DNA of 64,000 nucleotides from Nocardia suismassiliense (GCF_900269665.1 NZ_LT985361.1:6158053-6222052), one strand, 5' to 3'. Numbered from the stretch's first letter, positions 1 through 8,472 are shown. Notes: generated from the letters alone by a model not told the origin. Translations and numbers: made by a program.

Positions 1-117
1 CCACCACGCGCATCCCGACAGTCTCCCCCAGCCCAACCCGGCACCGACGGGGACCTGCCCGAGGTGCACGATGCCGTCGCCGCGCTCGGCCACCACTAGT
101 TCGGCGACGGTCGCCAC
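1..117 (-). CDS. Partial hypothetical protein, runs off the left edge
   Basis: A minus-strand reading frame with normal high-GC codon use starts at a GTG at 117 and is still open at base 1, giving 39 visible residues that begin MATVAELVVAERGDG. A GGAG ribosome-binding motif lies about 8 bases upstream, inside the stem of the preceding hairpin. The fragment contains a run of small and hydrophobic residues followed by GLGWGRLSGCAWW. I do not recognise the family. It follows the alpha/beta hydrolase gene on the same strand, 45 bases downstream of that gene's stop, so the two may be co-transcribed. Confidence 0.4.
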   Translation of the reverse strand, partial: MATVAELVVAERGDGIVHLGQVPVGAGLGWGRLSGCAWW

Positions 118-124
118 GGCCAGC

Positions 125-153
125 GCTCCGCCCGATGCCACCTCGGGCGGAGC
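125..153. terminator. Hairpin between two minus-strand genes
   Basis: Perfect 11-bp inverted repeat (GCTCCGCCCGA / TCGGGCGGAGC, loop 7) just after the stop of the hydrolase gene. There is no T-run. The right arm also carries the presumed Shine-Dalgarno GGAG of the next gene, so the hairpin could couple termination and translation. Confidence 0.45.
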
Positions 154-162
154 ACCACCTGT

Positions 163-1053
163 TCAGACGATGAAATCGTCCAGGACTTCGGCGACGGCCC
201 TCGGCGCGAAATGGTGCAGGCCGTGGCCGACGCCGGCGAGGCTGCGGACGGTTCCGCCGGTCGATCGAACGAGCGCGGCGTCCTCCTCGGTGGTCATGGC
301 CATGACCGCCGGATCACCGCGCAGCAACAACACAGGTCCGGGTGCGGCGGCGAGCCAGCTCTCCGCGTGAACCAAGCAGTCGTAGACCGTTTCGCGGTCC
401 TCGAGCAGCGCGCCGATGAACTCTGGGTCGTGCCGCCGCAGCGACGCCGCCATCCCGAGCAGATAGGGGTGGTCCCGGCCGAGCGCATCGGCGAAGGTCC
501 CGTCGCCGTAGGCTTCCGCGCCGAGCAACTCCACCAATTCCGCTTCCGGGCGACCGCACCATTCCCGCCATCGCCGCAGCCGCTCGGCGCTGTGCTCGAG
601 TATCCGATACATCCGCTCGGGATCGAGCGGAGTATCCCCGAGAACGAGTCCGGCGAACAGTTTCGGTACCGCACCGGCCGCAGCGAGGACGGCTTGACCG
701 CCGTACGAATGCCCGTACCACCAAGCCGGGGTCGGGATCTCGCGCTCTGCCCACTCGGCAAGAGTCGCGCCGACGATGTCGAGGCCGTATCTCCCCGGCG
801 TCCACGGTGATTCGCCATGGCCGGGCAGATCCACCGCCCACCACCGAATCCGATCCGGCAGCGCCGACAGCAACTCCTCGCACAACCGCGACGAACCCGA
901 GCCGCCATGTACGACGACCAACGGCAGGTCCCCGTCCCCTCCACTCCGCACATTTATCACCCGCCCAGTCTCCAACACCGCAGCGAGACGTGTCCGAGTG
1001 TGAGCCAGCGTCCGGCCGGCCGGACCCGGAAGCACCGAATCCAGCTGCGACAC
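163..1053 (-). CDS. Alpha/beta hydrolase
   Basis: Predicted cytoplasmic alpha/beta-hydrolase fold enzyme of 296 residues, a usual length for the family. An oxyanion-hole motif HGGSG lies at residues 49-53. The nucleophile elbow is GHSYGG with Ser116, the acid is probably Asp247 in LLRGDP, and the histidine is His277 in GVGH. The complete catalytic triad suggests an active esterase, lipase or C-C hydrolase, but the substrate cannot be read from the sequence. No signal peptide is visible. The gene is the second of three or four minus-strand genes here and is not obviously linked in function to them. Confidence 0.85.
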   Translation of the reverse strand: MSQLDSVLPGPAGRTLAHTRTRLAAVLETGRVINVRSGGDGDLPLVVVHGGSGSSRLCEELLSALPDRIRWWAVDLPGHGESPWTPGRYGLDIVGATLAEWAEREIPTPAWWYGHSYGGQAVLAAAGAVPKLFAGLVLGDTPLDPERMYRILEHSAERLRRWREWCGRPEAELVELLGAEAYGDGTFADALGRDHPYLLGMAASLRRHDPEFIGALLEDRETVYDCLVHAESWLAAAPGPVLLLRGDPAVMAMTTEEDAALVRSTGGTVRSLAGVGHGLHHFAPRAVAEVLDDFIV

Positions 1054-1098
1054 TGGAGACGCCGGCAGTAGATGTCCGCCAGCGAGGGATCCAATCGA

Positions 1099-1689
1099 TT
1101 ACTCCTGAACCGGCCGGACTTCGCTAGCCTTGCGGTACTTCCCGTGCCGCCCTTCACCGATGAGCCACGTCACCGGCATCCCTGGCGTGATGCGTTGGTC
1201 GTCACCCTCGTACTGCCAGCGCGAGAACCACACATCATCACCGGACTGGCTGGCGATGAGACCGTCATAGCTGTGCGGCAGCCACCATCGAACCACCCCG
1301 TCGAGGCTTGGATCGGGCTCCTTCGCCGTCTTGACCTGCCCGTACGGCACCGAGACGCTCGGCCCCTGCCACCCGTTCGAGGTCGGGAGCAACGGCTGGT
1401 CGCCACCTGCATCGTCGGCGGGCCAGATCTTTCCGCTGCGGGCCAGGACATCGTCGTGGATGCGTTGTGCGAGTTCACACGCCACACCACTCGGGGTCGA
1501 CTCGCTCGGCGTACAGCCGACCAGGACGTTCAAGGCCGGGATGGTGAACTCGATCCACCAGCCCGGTGGAGAAGGTTGCCGACTCAGGTGCTCAGGGATC
1601 GTTTCGTCGATGTGTACCTCGAAGCCGAGAGCCGACTCGATGTCAGCCGCCAGCAAGTCGGCGCCGCGCCTCGATGTTTCCTGATCCAT
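1099..1689 (-). CDS. Hypothetical protein with a C-terminal cold-shock-like domain
   Basis: A 196-residue protein. Residues about 20-125 resemble no family I know; they are rich in Trp and Pro and include a single Cys. The last 65 residues, starting GVVRWW at 131, follow the layout of the cold-shock (CspA/OB-fold) domain: G-V-V-R-W-W in place of GxVKWFN, then G-L-I, then D-D-V-W-F-S in place of DVFVHxS, then the closing G-xx-V and K-x-x-x-V. The RNP-type aromatic residues are only partly kept, so nucleic-acid binding is uncertain. A clear GGAGG lies 7 bases upstream of the ATG. The gene starts 4 bases after the stop of the secreted-protein gene, so the two form an operon. Confidence 0.7.
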   Translation of the reverse strand: MDQETSRRGADLLAADIESALGFEVHIDETIPEHLSRQPSPPGWWIEFTIPALNVLVGCTPSESTPSGVACELAQRIHDDVLARSGKIWPADDAGGDQPLLPTSNGWQGPSVSVPYGQVKTAKEPDPSLDGVVRWWLPHSYDGLIASQSGDDVWFSRWQYEGDDQRITPGMPVTWLIGEGRHGKYRKASEVRPVQE

Positions 1690-1693
1690 GGAG

Positions 1694-2191
1694 CTATCCT
1701 CCCGAATAGGGGACGGTGCAACGGTTGATGGGGGTCACGTACAGGTGTTTTCCGGCAGCGTGCGAAGCGGTCACCTGGATTTCGTCGCCGGAGTCGTACA
1801 CATAGCGTCCGCCTTGGTACCGGGGGATCGTGAAGTGCAGGTTGTCGTCCTTGTGGATCGTCTCGGTTTTCAGCGGCGTGCCGTTGATCCGGATCTGGTA
1901 GTCGTATCTGCCTGGCACATGGGAGATGTCGTTGATGAACATGGCCCAGGCGATGTTGCCGATGTAATCCGTTCCGGCCGGCCTGGTGTCGACTTCGACT
2001 CTGCCCCAGTTGGTCGTGACCCGGTAGTTGGTGCACGGCTGGTAGTTCGCCTGTGCGGCGCCGGCGGCTTGCACACCGGTGATCATCAGGATCATCGATG
2101 CGACGGCCAAGAGCAGTGTTCGGATGAATCCGGCAGAGCGGCCGGTAAGGCGCCCCTGCGCGGCCGGATCAGCCGTGCGGAAAAGGTTCAT
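1694..2191 (-). CDS. Small secreted protein of unknown function
   Basis: The ATG at 2191 is preferred because it is preceded by GGGGGAG at good spacing and begins a plausible signal peptide. An arginine-containing n-region is followed by a hydrophobic core at about residues 22-42, with likely cleavage near the AAGAA residues. The mature part is about 118 residues with two cysteines, one near its start (YQPC) and one near its end (NRC), which could form a disulfide. I do not recognise the family. It is probably exported and is co-transcribed with the cold-shock-like gene downstream. An in-frame extension to 2422 exists but overlaps the kinase remnant and lacks a signal. Confidence 0.7.
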   Translation of the reverse strand: MNLFRTADPAAQGRLTGRSAGFIRTLLLAVASMILMITGVQAAGAAQANYQPCTNYRVTTNWGRVEVDTRPAGTDYIGNIAWAMFINDISHVPGRYDYQIRINGTPLKTETIHKDDNLHFTIPRYQGGRYVYDSGDEIQVTASHAAGKHLYVTPINRCTVPYSGG

Positions 2192-2270
2192 GACTTGCTC
2201 CCCCTGTTGTTCTGAGCTGTGAACAGCTACAGCGCAGCTCCGGACACTCCCCGGTCCGAAACTTGTTTTG

Positions 2271-2501
2271 TCACAGGGTTTGACGGCCGCCCCGGCGGAT
2301 CGGTTCCACGATTTCGGAAGATATTTTTCCGACCGGAAAACCGTCACTTCGATGCTCAGTGAGGAACATGTCCACCGCACGATCGGCGGCCCGGATGGCG
2401 TCGAACACGCGGGCGAACGCACCTTGGCCGAGGGCGATCAGCAGGTCGAAGTCGTCGATAGTGGCGCCGGGGGACAATCCGCGCACGGTCCGGGCGCGCA
2501 C
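2271..2501 (-). pseudogene. Stump of a serine/threonine protein kinase gene
   Basis: On the minus strand the frame encodes SPGATIDDFDLLIALGQGAFARVF, which is the entry to an actinobacterial Ser/Thr kinase domain including the glycine-rich ATP loop GQGAFARVF. Immediately after it the kinase sequence stops. There is no VAVK lysine and no HRD or DFG motif, and about 40 unrelated codons follow to a stop. This looks like the 5' end of a kinase gene whose body was deleted. It sits upstream of the secreted-protein gene on the same strand. Confidence 0.6.
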
Positions 2502-2607
2502 ACAACGACGCGGACACGCCCGGTCGCTAGCGACACGGAGACGCCCCGCTCGCTAGCACCGTTGATCAGCGTGGGCCGCTACCGCATCGCGGAAGCTCGA
2601 CCGAAGT

Positions 2608-4125
2608 TCAGGCGGTACGCGTCGCTTCCAACGGCCGTCCCTCGGATGCATCCCCAGCAGAGCTCGCGCCGCGCGCAAAGGTGAGCACACCGTCTTCAAT
2701 CGGCCCCTTACGGAGCATCTTGCGATCACGGAAGTAGTTGTTGATGACCTGCCAGGGCCCACGAACACCTTGACGCGGCATCACGGCGTCACCACGCTGG
2801 ATGTACCCGGAGGTCAGCGCACCACCCATCACCGAGTCGGGCGACCGATCGCCTTCTTCGGCCACCGCAACCATGCGCGTGTAACTGTGCGCCTTCATGT
2901 GGTTGAGAACCCGGCAGAAGTACTCGGCGGCAAGGTCAGCCTTCAACGTCCAGGACGCGTTGGTGTAACCAAGGACCATGAGCGCGTTCGGCACCCCGTC
3001 GAGCAGCGCACCCTTGTAGACAACCCGGTCACGAGTGACCACGGGCTCGCCGTCCACCTCGAGAGTGGTGCCGCCGAGCATCTGCACGCGCAGTCCGGTC
3101 GCGCTGATCACGATGTCGGCAGGCAGTTCTTCACCGGAGGCGAGCCGGATGCCGGTCTCGGTGAAGCTCTCGATGCGGTCGGTGACGATGGACGCCTTGC
3201 CGCTGCGCAGCACCTTGAACAGGTCACCGCTGGGCACGACACACAGCCGCTGGTCCCACGGGTTGTAGGACGGCGTGAAGTGCCGCATGTCGATGTTCGG
3301 ACCGAGTTGCAGCCGCACCGCCGCGAGCAGCAGCTTGCGCGATGCGGCGGGATTGGTGCGAGACAGCTGAAAACTGGCGCGCTGCAACGCAATATTGCGC
3401 GCGCGACCCGCCCGGTAGGCGATCTTGGCGGGCACGCGAGCCAGCTTCATGCCGACAGCGACGGGGTCGTCGGCGGGCAGCGCGGTGATGTAGGTGGGCG
3501 ACCGCTGCAACATGGTGACGTGCGCTGCGTCGCCGCTCATCGCGGGCACGAGGGTGATCGCGGTGGCACCGCTGCCGATGACGACGACGCGCTTGCCGCG
3601 GTAGTCGAGGTCCTCGGGCCAGTGCTGCGGGTGCACGATCTGCCCGCCGAAGTCCGCCTCGCCGGGGAACTCGGGCCGGTAGCCGTTGTCGTAGTCGTAG
3701 TAGCCGGTGCAACCGACCAGGAAGTTGCTGGTGAAGGTCTCGACGTCGCCGGTCTGCTCGTTGAGCGCCTCGACGGTCCAGATGCCCGCCTCGCTGGACC
3801 AGCGGGCGGTGGTCACCTTGCGCCCGAAGTGGATGTGCTCCTTGACGCCGTATTCGACGGCGGTGTCCTCGACGTACTGGCGGATGTGCGGCCCGTCGGC
3901 GAGCACCTTGGTGCCGATCCACGGGCGGAAGCCGTAGCCGAAGGTGAACATGTCCGAGTCGGAACGGATGCCCGGGTACCGGAACAGGTCCCAGGTGCCG
4001 CCGATGGCGGTGCGGCGCTCCAGGATGGCGTAGCTGCGTCCGGTCTGCTCACGGGTGAGGTGGCAGGCCATGCCGATGCCGGAGAGGCCCGCGCCGATGA
4101 TCAGTACGTCGACATGCCGCGTCAT
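2608..4125 (-). CDS. EthA-like flavin-containing Baeyer-Villiger monooxygenase
   Basis: A 505-residue FAD/NADPH monooxygenase inserting oxygen next to ketones or oxidising soft sulfur or nitrogen. The N-terminal Rossmann motif is GAGLSG (residues 11-16). The Baeyer-Villiger fingerprint F-x-G-x3-H-x3-W-P appears as FGGQIVHPQHWP, and the second dinucleotide fold is GSGATA. Blocks such as FRYPGIRSDSDMFTFG and GYTNASWTLKADL match Mycobacterium tuberculosis EthA as I remember it, so EthA family membership is secure, though orthology is not proven. The gene is divergent from the sulfonate operon, with a 238-bp shared control region. No TetR/EthR regulator is adjacent. Its natural substrate is unknown. 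Confidence 0.88.
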   Translation of the reverse strand: MTRHVDVLIIGAGLSGIGMACHLTREQTGRSYAILERRTAIGGTWDLFRYPGIRSDSDMFTFGYGFRPWIGTKVLADGPHIRQYVEDTAVEYGVKEHIHFGRKVTTARWSSEAGIWTVEALNEQTGDVETFTSNFLVGCTGYYDYDNGYRPEFPGEADFGGQIVHPQHWPEDLDYRGKRVVVIGSGATAITLVPAMSGDAAHVTMLQRSPTYITALPADDPVAVGMKLARVPAKIAYRAGRARNIALQRASFQLSRTNPAASRKLLLAAVRLQLGPNIDMRHFTPSYNPWDQRLCVVPSGDLFKVLRSGKASIVTDRIESFTETGIRLASGEELPADIVISATGLRVQMLGGTTLEVDGEPVVTRDRVVYKGALLDGVPNALMVLGYTNASWTLKADLAAEYFCRVLNHMKAHSYTRMVAVAEEGDRSPDSVMGGALTSGYIQRGDAVMPRQGVRGPWQVINNYFRDRKMLRKGPIEDGVLTFARGASSAGDASEGRPLEATRTA

Positions 4126-4255
4126 TGAGGATCTCGTTTCGTCTGGTCACGCCTCGATCCCCTTCGACCGAGAGCTCCTTGTCGAGGTTACGTGTTATTT
4201 CAGGTTACGTCTAGTAGTGGTTGCTGGAAACACGCTGACGAGGGCGGCCCAATTA

Positions 4256-4277
4256 AAACCGGGTTGGTTTCAACCGG
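4256..4277. promoter_or_regulatory. Inverted repeat in the monooxygenase/ssu divergent region
   Basis: AAACC-N5-GGTTT at 4256-4270 overlaps a second dyad in which CCGGGTTG is mirrored by CAACCGG, ending at 4277. The location between two divergent transcription units suggests an operator. The rest of 4126-4363 is unremarkable apart from slightly raised A+T. Confidence 0.35.
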
Positions 4278-4363
4278 TGACTCCGACCCGCCGCGCGCAC
4301 AGCATGGATAACTGCGGCGCGCTAGCGGCGATCCGCGTTCCTGTCCCCTACCCGAGGTGTCGC

Positions 4364-5182
4364 GTGTCATCAATTGTCTTGGAGCCGACACCGATTCGGG
4401 TTCAGCCTGCGGCTCGATGGCGGCCGCGCAAGACCTGGCTGCGGGTCGTCAGCCCGTTGGTCCTCGTGGTCGCATGGCAGGTTGCCAGCGTCACCGGCGT
4501 GCTGCCGGAACGGTTGCTCGCCTCGCCGGTCACCATCGCGGAAACCACGTGGGAACTGCTGCGGGACGGGACGCTGCAGGAAGCTATCACGGTATCGCTC
4601 GGCCGCGCGGCGACCGGCTTCGTGATCGGTGCCGTGCTGGGGATCGGGTTGGCCGTGCTGGCCGGCTTGAGCACGGTCGGCGAGTACGTGGTCGATCCGC
4701 CGATGCAGATGCTGCGCACGGTGCCGTTCTACGGACTGATCCCGTTGCTGATCCTGTGGTTCGGCATCGGCGAGTTGCCGAAGGTGGTGCTCGTCGCGTT
4801 CGGCGCGGCAATTCCGTTGTATCTCAACACCTTCGCCGGTATCCGCGGGGTGGACGGCAAACTGGCCGAGCTGGCCGAGGTGCAGCAGCTCGGCAGGCTC
4901 GCGCTGCTCGGGCACATCGTGCTGCCGGGGGCGTTGCCGCAGACGCTCGTCGGATTGCGCCAGTCGCTGGGTATCGCGTGGTTGGCGTTGATCGTCGCCG
5001 AACAGGTCAATGCCGATGCGGGACTTGGTTTTCTGATCAATGACGCCCGCGAATTCCTGCGCACCGACGTCATCGTCGTCGGCCTGCTGGTGTACTGCGT
5101 GCTCGGCCTGCTGACCGACGCGTTCGTCCGACTGATCGAAAGGAAGGCGCTGGCATGGCGACGCGGGTTCTTGGGGCAGTGA
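4364..5182 (+). CDS. ssuC: Aliphatic sulfonate ABC transporter permease
   Basis: Membrane subunit of an SsuABC/TauABC-type importer. The GTG at 4364 is chosen because GAGGTG lies just upstream and it gives 272 residues, the usual SsuC length; longer in-frame starts reach back over the divergent promoter. About six hydrophobic segments are visible. The cytoplasmic coupling region ELAEVQQLGRLALLGHIVLPGALPQ matches the EAA-type loop of BPD-transporter permeases. It is the first gene of ssuC-ssuB-ssuA-ssuD and overlaps ssuB by 28 bp. The role inferred from context is uptake of alkanesulfonates as a sulfur source. Confidence 0.88.
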   Translation: MSSIVLEPTPIRVQPAARWRPRKTWLRVVSPLVLVVAWQVASVTGVLPERLLASPVTIAETTWELLRDGTLQEAITVSLGRAATGFVIGAVLGIGLAVLAGLSTVGEYVVDPPMQMLRTVPFYGLIPLLILWFGIGELPKVVLVAFGAAIPLYLNTFAGIRGVDGKLAELAEVQQLGRLALLGHIVLPGALPQTLVGLRQSLGIAWLALIVAEQVNADAGLGFLINDAREFLRTDVIVVGLLVYCVLGLLTDAFVRLIERKALAWRRGFLGQ

Positions 5183-5961
5183 TCTCGGCCCGGCCGATGG
5201 CACGCGAACCATCGGCGCCAGAGACTAACCCAGACTCGGCGGGCGAGACCGCTAATACTCCGGTGGCCCGGGTGCGTGGGCTGGTACGCGATTTCGACGG
5301 CCGCCGCGTGCTCGACGGTCTCGATCTCGACATCGCCCCAGGCGAATTCGTCGCTTTGCTCGGTCGCAGCGGTTCGGGAAAGTCCACCCTGCTGCGCGCG
5401 CTGGCCGGTCTCGATCGAGGCGTTCGGGGTGAGCTGACCACGCACGGCACCATTGCCGTCGCCTTCCAGGAACCGCGACTGGTGCCGTGGAAACGCGTGC
5501 TGGCCAACGTATTTCTCGGTTTGCGGCACCCGGATCCCAAGGCTGCGGCGCGCGCCGCGCTGGCCGAGGTCGGGTTGGCCGAACGCGCGAATGCCTGGCC
5601 CCTAACGCTTTCCGGCGGTGAGGCGCAACGTGCCAGCCTCGCCCGGGCACTGGTCCGCGAGCCGGATCTGCTGTTGCTCGACGAACCCTTCAGCGCCCTC
5701 GACGCGCTGACCCGAATCACCATCCACCGCCTCGTCATCGACCTGTGGCAGCGCCGCCGTCCCGGGGTCCTGCTGGTCACCCATGACGTGGATGAGGCGC
5801 TGCGCCTGGCCGACCGGGTGCTGGTGCTCGGCGACGGGCGCATCGCCCACGAGTCCCGCATCGAGCTGCCGCGTCCGCGCCGCAGCGATCACCCGCTCCT
5901 GCTCTCCCTGCGCGAAACCCTGCTCGCCGAGCTCGGTGTGGCACCGGAAGGAACCGAATGA
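5155..5961 (+). CDS. ssuB: Aliphatic sulfonate ABC transporter ATPase
   Basis: A 268-residue ABC ATPase. It has Walker A GRSGSGKST, a Q-loop in VAFQEPRLVPW, signature LSGGEAQR, Walker B LLLLDEPFSALD and an H-loop in VTHDVDEA. The VPWKRVLANVFLGL stretch after the Q-loop is typical of the SsuB/TauB/NrtD group. The ATG at 5155 is preceded by GGAAGG and lies inside the end of ssuC, so the two are translationally coupled. About 40 poorly conserved residues precede the ATPase core; an internal ATG at 5197 is a possible alternative start. The stop overlaps the start of ssuA by ATGA. Confidence 0.9.
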   Translation: MATRVLGAVISARPMAREPSAPETNPDSAGETANTPVARVRGLVRDFDGRRVLDGLDLDIAPGEFVALLGRSGSGKSTLLRALAGLDRGVRGELTTHGTIAVAFQEPRLVPWKRVLANVFLGLRHPDPKAAARAALAEVGLAERANAWPLTLSGGEAQRASLARALVREPDLLLLDEPFSALDALTRITIHRLVIDLWQRRRPGVLLVTHDVDEALRLADRVLVLGDGRIAHESRIELPRPRRSDHPLLLSLRETLLAELGVAPEGTE

Positions 5962-6959
5962 AAGCCAGAAGGCTGTTGCTCGCAACGACTCTCGCACTGG
6001 TCGTCACGGTCGGCACGGCCTGCGGGTCCGACAAGTCCGACGATGCGGCGGTGCGCCCGGACGGTTCGGTCGACCTGTCCCAGGTGACGGTGCGCGCGGG
6101 CGATCAGAAGGGCACGGGGTTGCAAGCCCTGCTGACCGCGGCAGGCGAGGGGGAGACGCCCTACAAGATCAGCTGGTCGCAGTATCAGGCGGGCCCGCCG
6201 ATGCTGGAGGCGATCAACTCCGGCGCGGTCGATATCGGCGGTGTCGGCAACGCCCCGCCGATCTTCGCCGCGGCGGCCAAATCGGCGATCAAGATTGTCA
6301 GCGCCTACCAGGCGGGCAAGGATGGTCAGGGCATCGTGGTGCCCAAGGATTCGCCGTTGCGCAGCCCGGAAGAGTTGCGCGGCAAGAAGATTGCCGTTAC
6401 CAAGGGCAGCTCGGCGCACGCGCACCTGCTCGCGGTGCTCAGCAAGGCCGGCATCAAATGGGACCAGATCGAGCCGCAGTACCTCCAGCCGCCGGACGCA
6501 CTAGCCGCGCTGACCACCGGCAGGGTGGACGCGTGGGCCATCTGGGATCCCTACACCGCCCAGGCCGAGCAGCAGGCCAACGCGCGAATCCTGGTGAGCG
6601 GCAACGGTTATGTCACCGGCGACGCCTTCTACGTCGCCGGTGACAAAGCACTGGGCAGCAAGGCGACCGCCGCCGCGCTGCGTGACCTGCTCGCCCGCAT
6701 CGCCCGCGCGCACGCCTGGGTCAACACGCACCCCGAGCAGTGGGCGAAGACCTACGCCGAACTCACCGGCCTGCCCTACGACGTCGCGCTCACCGTCGTG
6801 AACCGTGGCCCGTACCAAGACCATCCGCTCGACGCCGCCGCCATCGCCGCCGAACAAGGCGTCGCAGACGCGTTCGCCGACGCCGGGCTGATCCCGCGCA
6901 AGGTGAACATCGCCGACTACACCGACACCCGCTTCAACGACCTGTTCCCCGCTTCCTGA
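5958..6959 (+). CDS. ssuA: Aliphatic sulfonate-binding lipoprotein
   Basis: A 333-residue periplasmic-type solute-binding protein. It begins with a lipoprotein signal peptide whose lipobox is VGTAC, with Cys22 as the lipidation site, so it should be anchored on the outer face of the membrane. The mature part shows the SsuA/NMT1 pattern: YQAGPPMLEAINSGAVDIG near residue 85, then GNAPPIFAAAA and RVDAWAIWDPY. Its start overlaps the ssuB stop in ATGA. It delivers substrate to SsuCB. Conserved residues alone do not decide between alkanesulfonates and taurine, but the adjacent ssuD favours alkanesulfonates. Confidence 0.9.
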   Translation: MKARRLLLATTLALVVTVGTACGSDKSDDAAVRPDGSVDLSQVTVRAGDQKGTGLQALLTAAGEGETPYKISWSQYQAGPPMLEAINSGAVDIGGVGNAPPIFAAAAKSAIKIVSAYQAGKDGQGIVVPKDSPLRSPEELRGKKIAVTKGSSAHAHLLAVLSKAGIKWDQIEPQYLQPPDALAALTTGRVDAWAIWDPYTAQAEQQANARILVSGNGYVTGDAFYVAGDKALGSKATAAALRDLLARIARAHAWVNTHPEQWAKTYAELTGLPYDVALTVVNRGPYQDHPLDAAAIAAEQGVADAFADAGLIPRKVNIADYTDTRFNDLFPAS

Positions 6960-6971
6960 GGAGTTGGCTCC

Positions 6972-8117
6972 ATGACTTTGTCGTTCCATTGGTTCCTGCC
7001 CACCTACGGCGATTCGCGCGGCCTGGTCGCCGGCGGGCACGGCACCTTCATGTCCGGCGACCGCCCCGCGACGCTGCGCTACCTGAACCAGATCGGCGCC
7101 GCCGCCGAGGACAACGGCTTCGAGGCCGTTCTCACCCCGACCGGTGCCTGGTGCGAGGACGCCTGGCTCACCACGGCGATGATGGTGGACACCACCGAGA
7201 CGCTGAAGTTCCTGGTCGCGCTGCGCCCCGGCCTGGTCAGCCCGACGCTGGCCGCGCAGATGGCGGGCACCTTCCAGCGGCATTCGCAGGGCAGGCTGCT
7301 GCTGAACGTGGTGACCGGCGGCGAGCCGCACGAGCAGCAGGCCTACGGCGACTTCCTGGACAAAGAACAGCGGTACACCCGAACCGGCGAATTCCTGCAC
7401 GTGGTGCGCGAGCTGTGGCGTTCGCACGAGCCGATCACCTTCGAGGGCAAGCACATTCACGTCCGCGACGCGTTGCTGAGCAACCGGCCCGACCCCATTC
7501 CGCCGGTGTTCTTCGGTGGATCCTCCGCACCGGCCGGTCCGGTCGCGGCCCGCTACGCCGACACTTACCTCACCTGGGGTGAACCGCTGCTCGCGGTGAG
7601 CAGGAAGCTGGAGTGGATCCGGCGGCTGGCCGTCGATCAGGGGCGCATCCTCGACTACGGTCTGCGCATCCACGTGATCAGCCGCGATACCTCGGAAGAG
7701 GCGTGGGCCGAGGCGGATCGGCTGCTGCAAGGCATCGATCCGGCCGATATCGAGCGCGTGCAGGCGAGCCTGGCGCGCAGCGAGTCGGAGGGGCAGCGTC
7801 GGATGTCCGAGTTGCACGGGGGTGCCACCGATCGGCTGGAGATCGCACCCAACCTGTGGGCCGGGGTCGGGCTGGTGCGGGGTGGGGCGGGTACGGCGCT
7901 GGTCGGCTCGCACGCCGAGGTTGCCGAGCGGTTGGTCGAGTACTCGAAGCTGGGGATCAGCCACTTCATCCTGTCCGGGTATCCGCATCTGGAGGAGGCG
8001 TACTGGTTCGGTGAAGGGGTGCTGCCGATTCTCGAGCGCAAGGGGTTGTGGACGCATCCGTCTCGGCCCGTCGCCGCGCCGGTTGCGACGCCGTTCGCGG
8101 CGTCGTCCAGCAGCTGA
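6972..8117 (+). CDS. ssuD: FMNH2-dependent alkanesulfonate monooxygenase
   Basis: A 381-residue bacterial-luciferase-like enzyme that releases sulfite from alkanesulfonates using reduced flavin and O2. The opening MTLSFHWFLPTYGDSR, then the central TPTGAWCEDAW with the family cysteine, NVVTGGEPHEQQAYGD and the C-terminal FILSGYPHLEEAYWFGEGVLP are characteristic of SsuD. It is preceded by GAGGAG 6-7 bases before the ATG, 12 bases after ssuA, as last gene of the operon. The flavin reductase partner SsuE is not in the operon and must be encoded elsewhere. Sulfite released here would enter cysteine biosynthesis. Confidence 0.92.
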   Translation: MTLSFHWFLPTYGDSRGLVAGGHGTFMSGDRPATLRYLNQIGAAAEDNGFEAVLTPTGAWCEDAWLTTAMMVDTTETLKFLVALRPGLVSPTLAAQMAGTFQRHSQGRLLLNVVTGGEPHEQQAYGDFLDKEQRYTRTGEFLHVVRELWRSHEPITFEGKHIHVRDALLSNRPDPIPPVFFGGSSAPAGPVAARYADTYLTWGEPLLAVSRKLEWIRRLAVDQGRILDYGLRIHVISRDTSEEAWAEADRLLQGIDPADIERVQASLARSESEGQRRMSELHGGATDRLEIAPNLWAGVGLVRGGAGTALVGSHAEVAERLVEYSKLGISHFILSGYPHLEEAYWFGEGVLPILERKGLWTHPSRPVAAPVATPFAASSSS

Positions 8118-8146
8118 CGCGCTCCGTTCCCATGCGTTTCGCGGGG

Positions 8147-8187
8147 GTGTGGTGTCAGGCGATCCAGTCGGTCGCCTGACCACACAC
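8147..8187. terminator. Hairpin after ssuD
   Basis: Inverted repeat with arms GTGTGGTGTCAGGCGA and TCGCCTGACCACACAC, a stem of about 15 bp with one bulge and a loop of 9. It starts about 30 bases after the ssuD stop and is a likely end point of the ssu transcript, although no U-tract follows. Confidence 0.5.
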
Positions 8188-8293
8188 ACACTGATTCCCG
8201 CACATGTTTCGCAGGCGATTCAGGTGCTGAACCGCCATCGCATGCCCGCCAACTTCTACACGTTTCGTGGGCCCGGCTGCTGAGCTGTGCCGC

Positions 8294-8363
8294 CGCACGC
8301 CTACTGATTTCCCGCACACGGTTTCGCATGCGATTCGGTATGCGGGAAGTCAGTAGGCGTGCG
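8294..8363. repeat. 70-bp near-perfect palindrome
   Basis: Two 26-bp arms (8294-8319 and 8338-8363) differ at two positions and flank an 18-base centre that is itself palindromic (TCGCATGCGA). A related partial motif, TGATTCCCGCACATGTTTCG, lies at 8192-8211. The element is in the 355-bp gap between ssuD and the permease gene. It resembles REP/BIME-type palindromes or a small hairpin element, but no family name can be given. Confidence 0.6.
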
Positions 8364-8472
8364 TTTGCGCAGGTAGCAGACCCCCAGTTGACGGCGGCGC
8401 ACGCACTCCTACGAGAATGGTCTGTCGGTTCGGCGCTCAGGCGGGACCTCTGGACGAGTTCGTAAGGGAGTC

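Noticed and set aside
1688..2215. Plus-strand frame of 175 codons opposite the small secreted protein
   Set aside because: The minus strand offers a ribosome-binding site and a signal peptide; this frame has neither.
2770..4128. Plus-strand frame of 452 codons opposite the monooxygenase gene
   Set aside because: Antisense shadow; the opposite strand has complete Baeyer-Villiger motifs.
6501..8189. Minus-strand frame of 562 codons opposite ssuA and ssuD
   Set aside because: Composition shadow of two well-supported genes.
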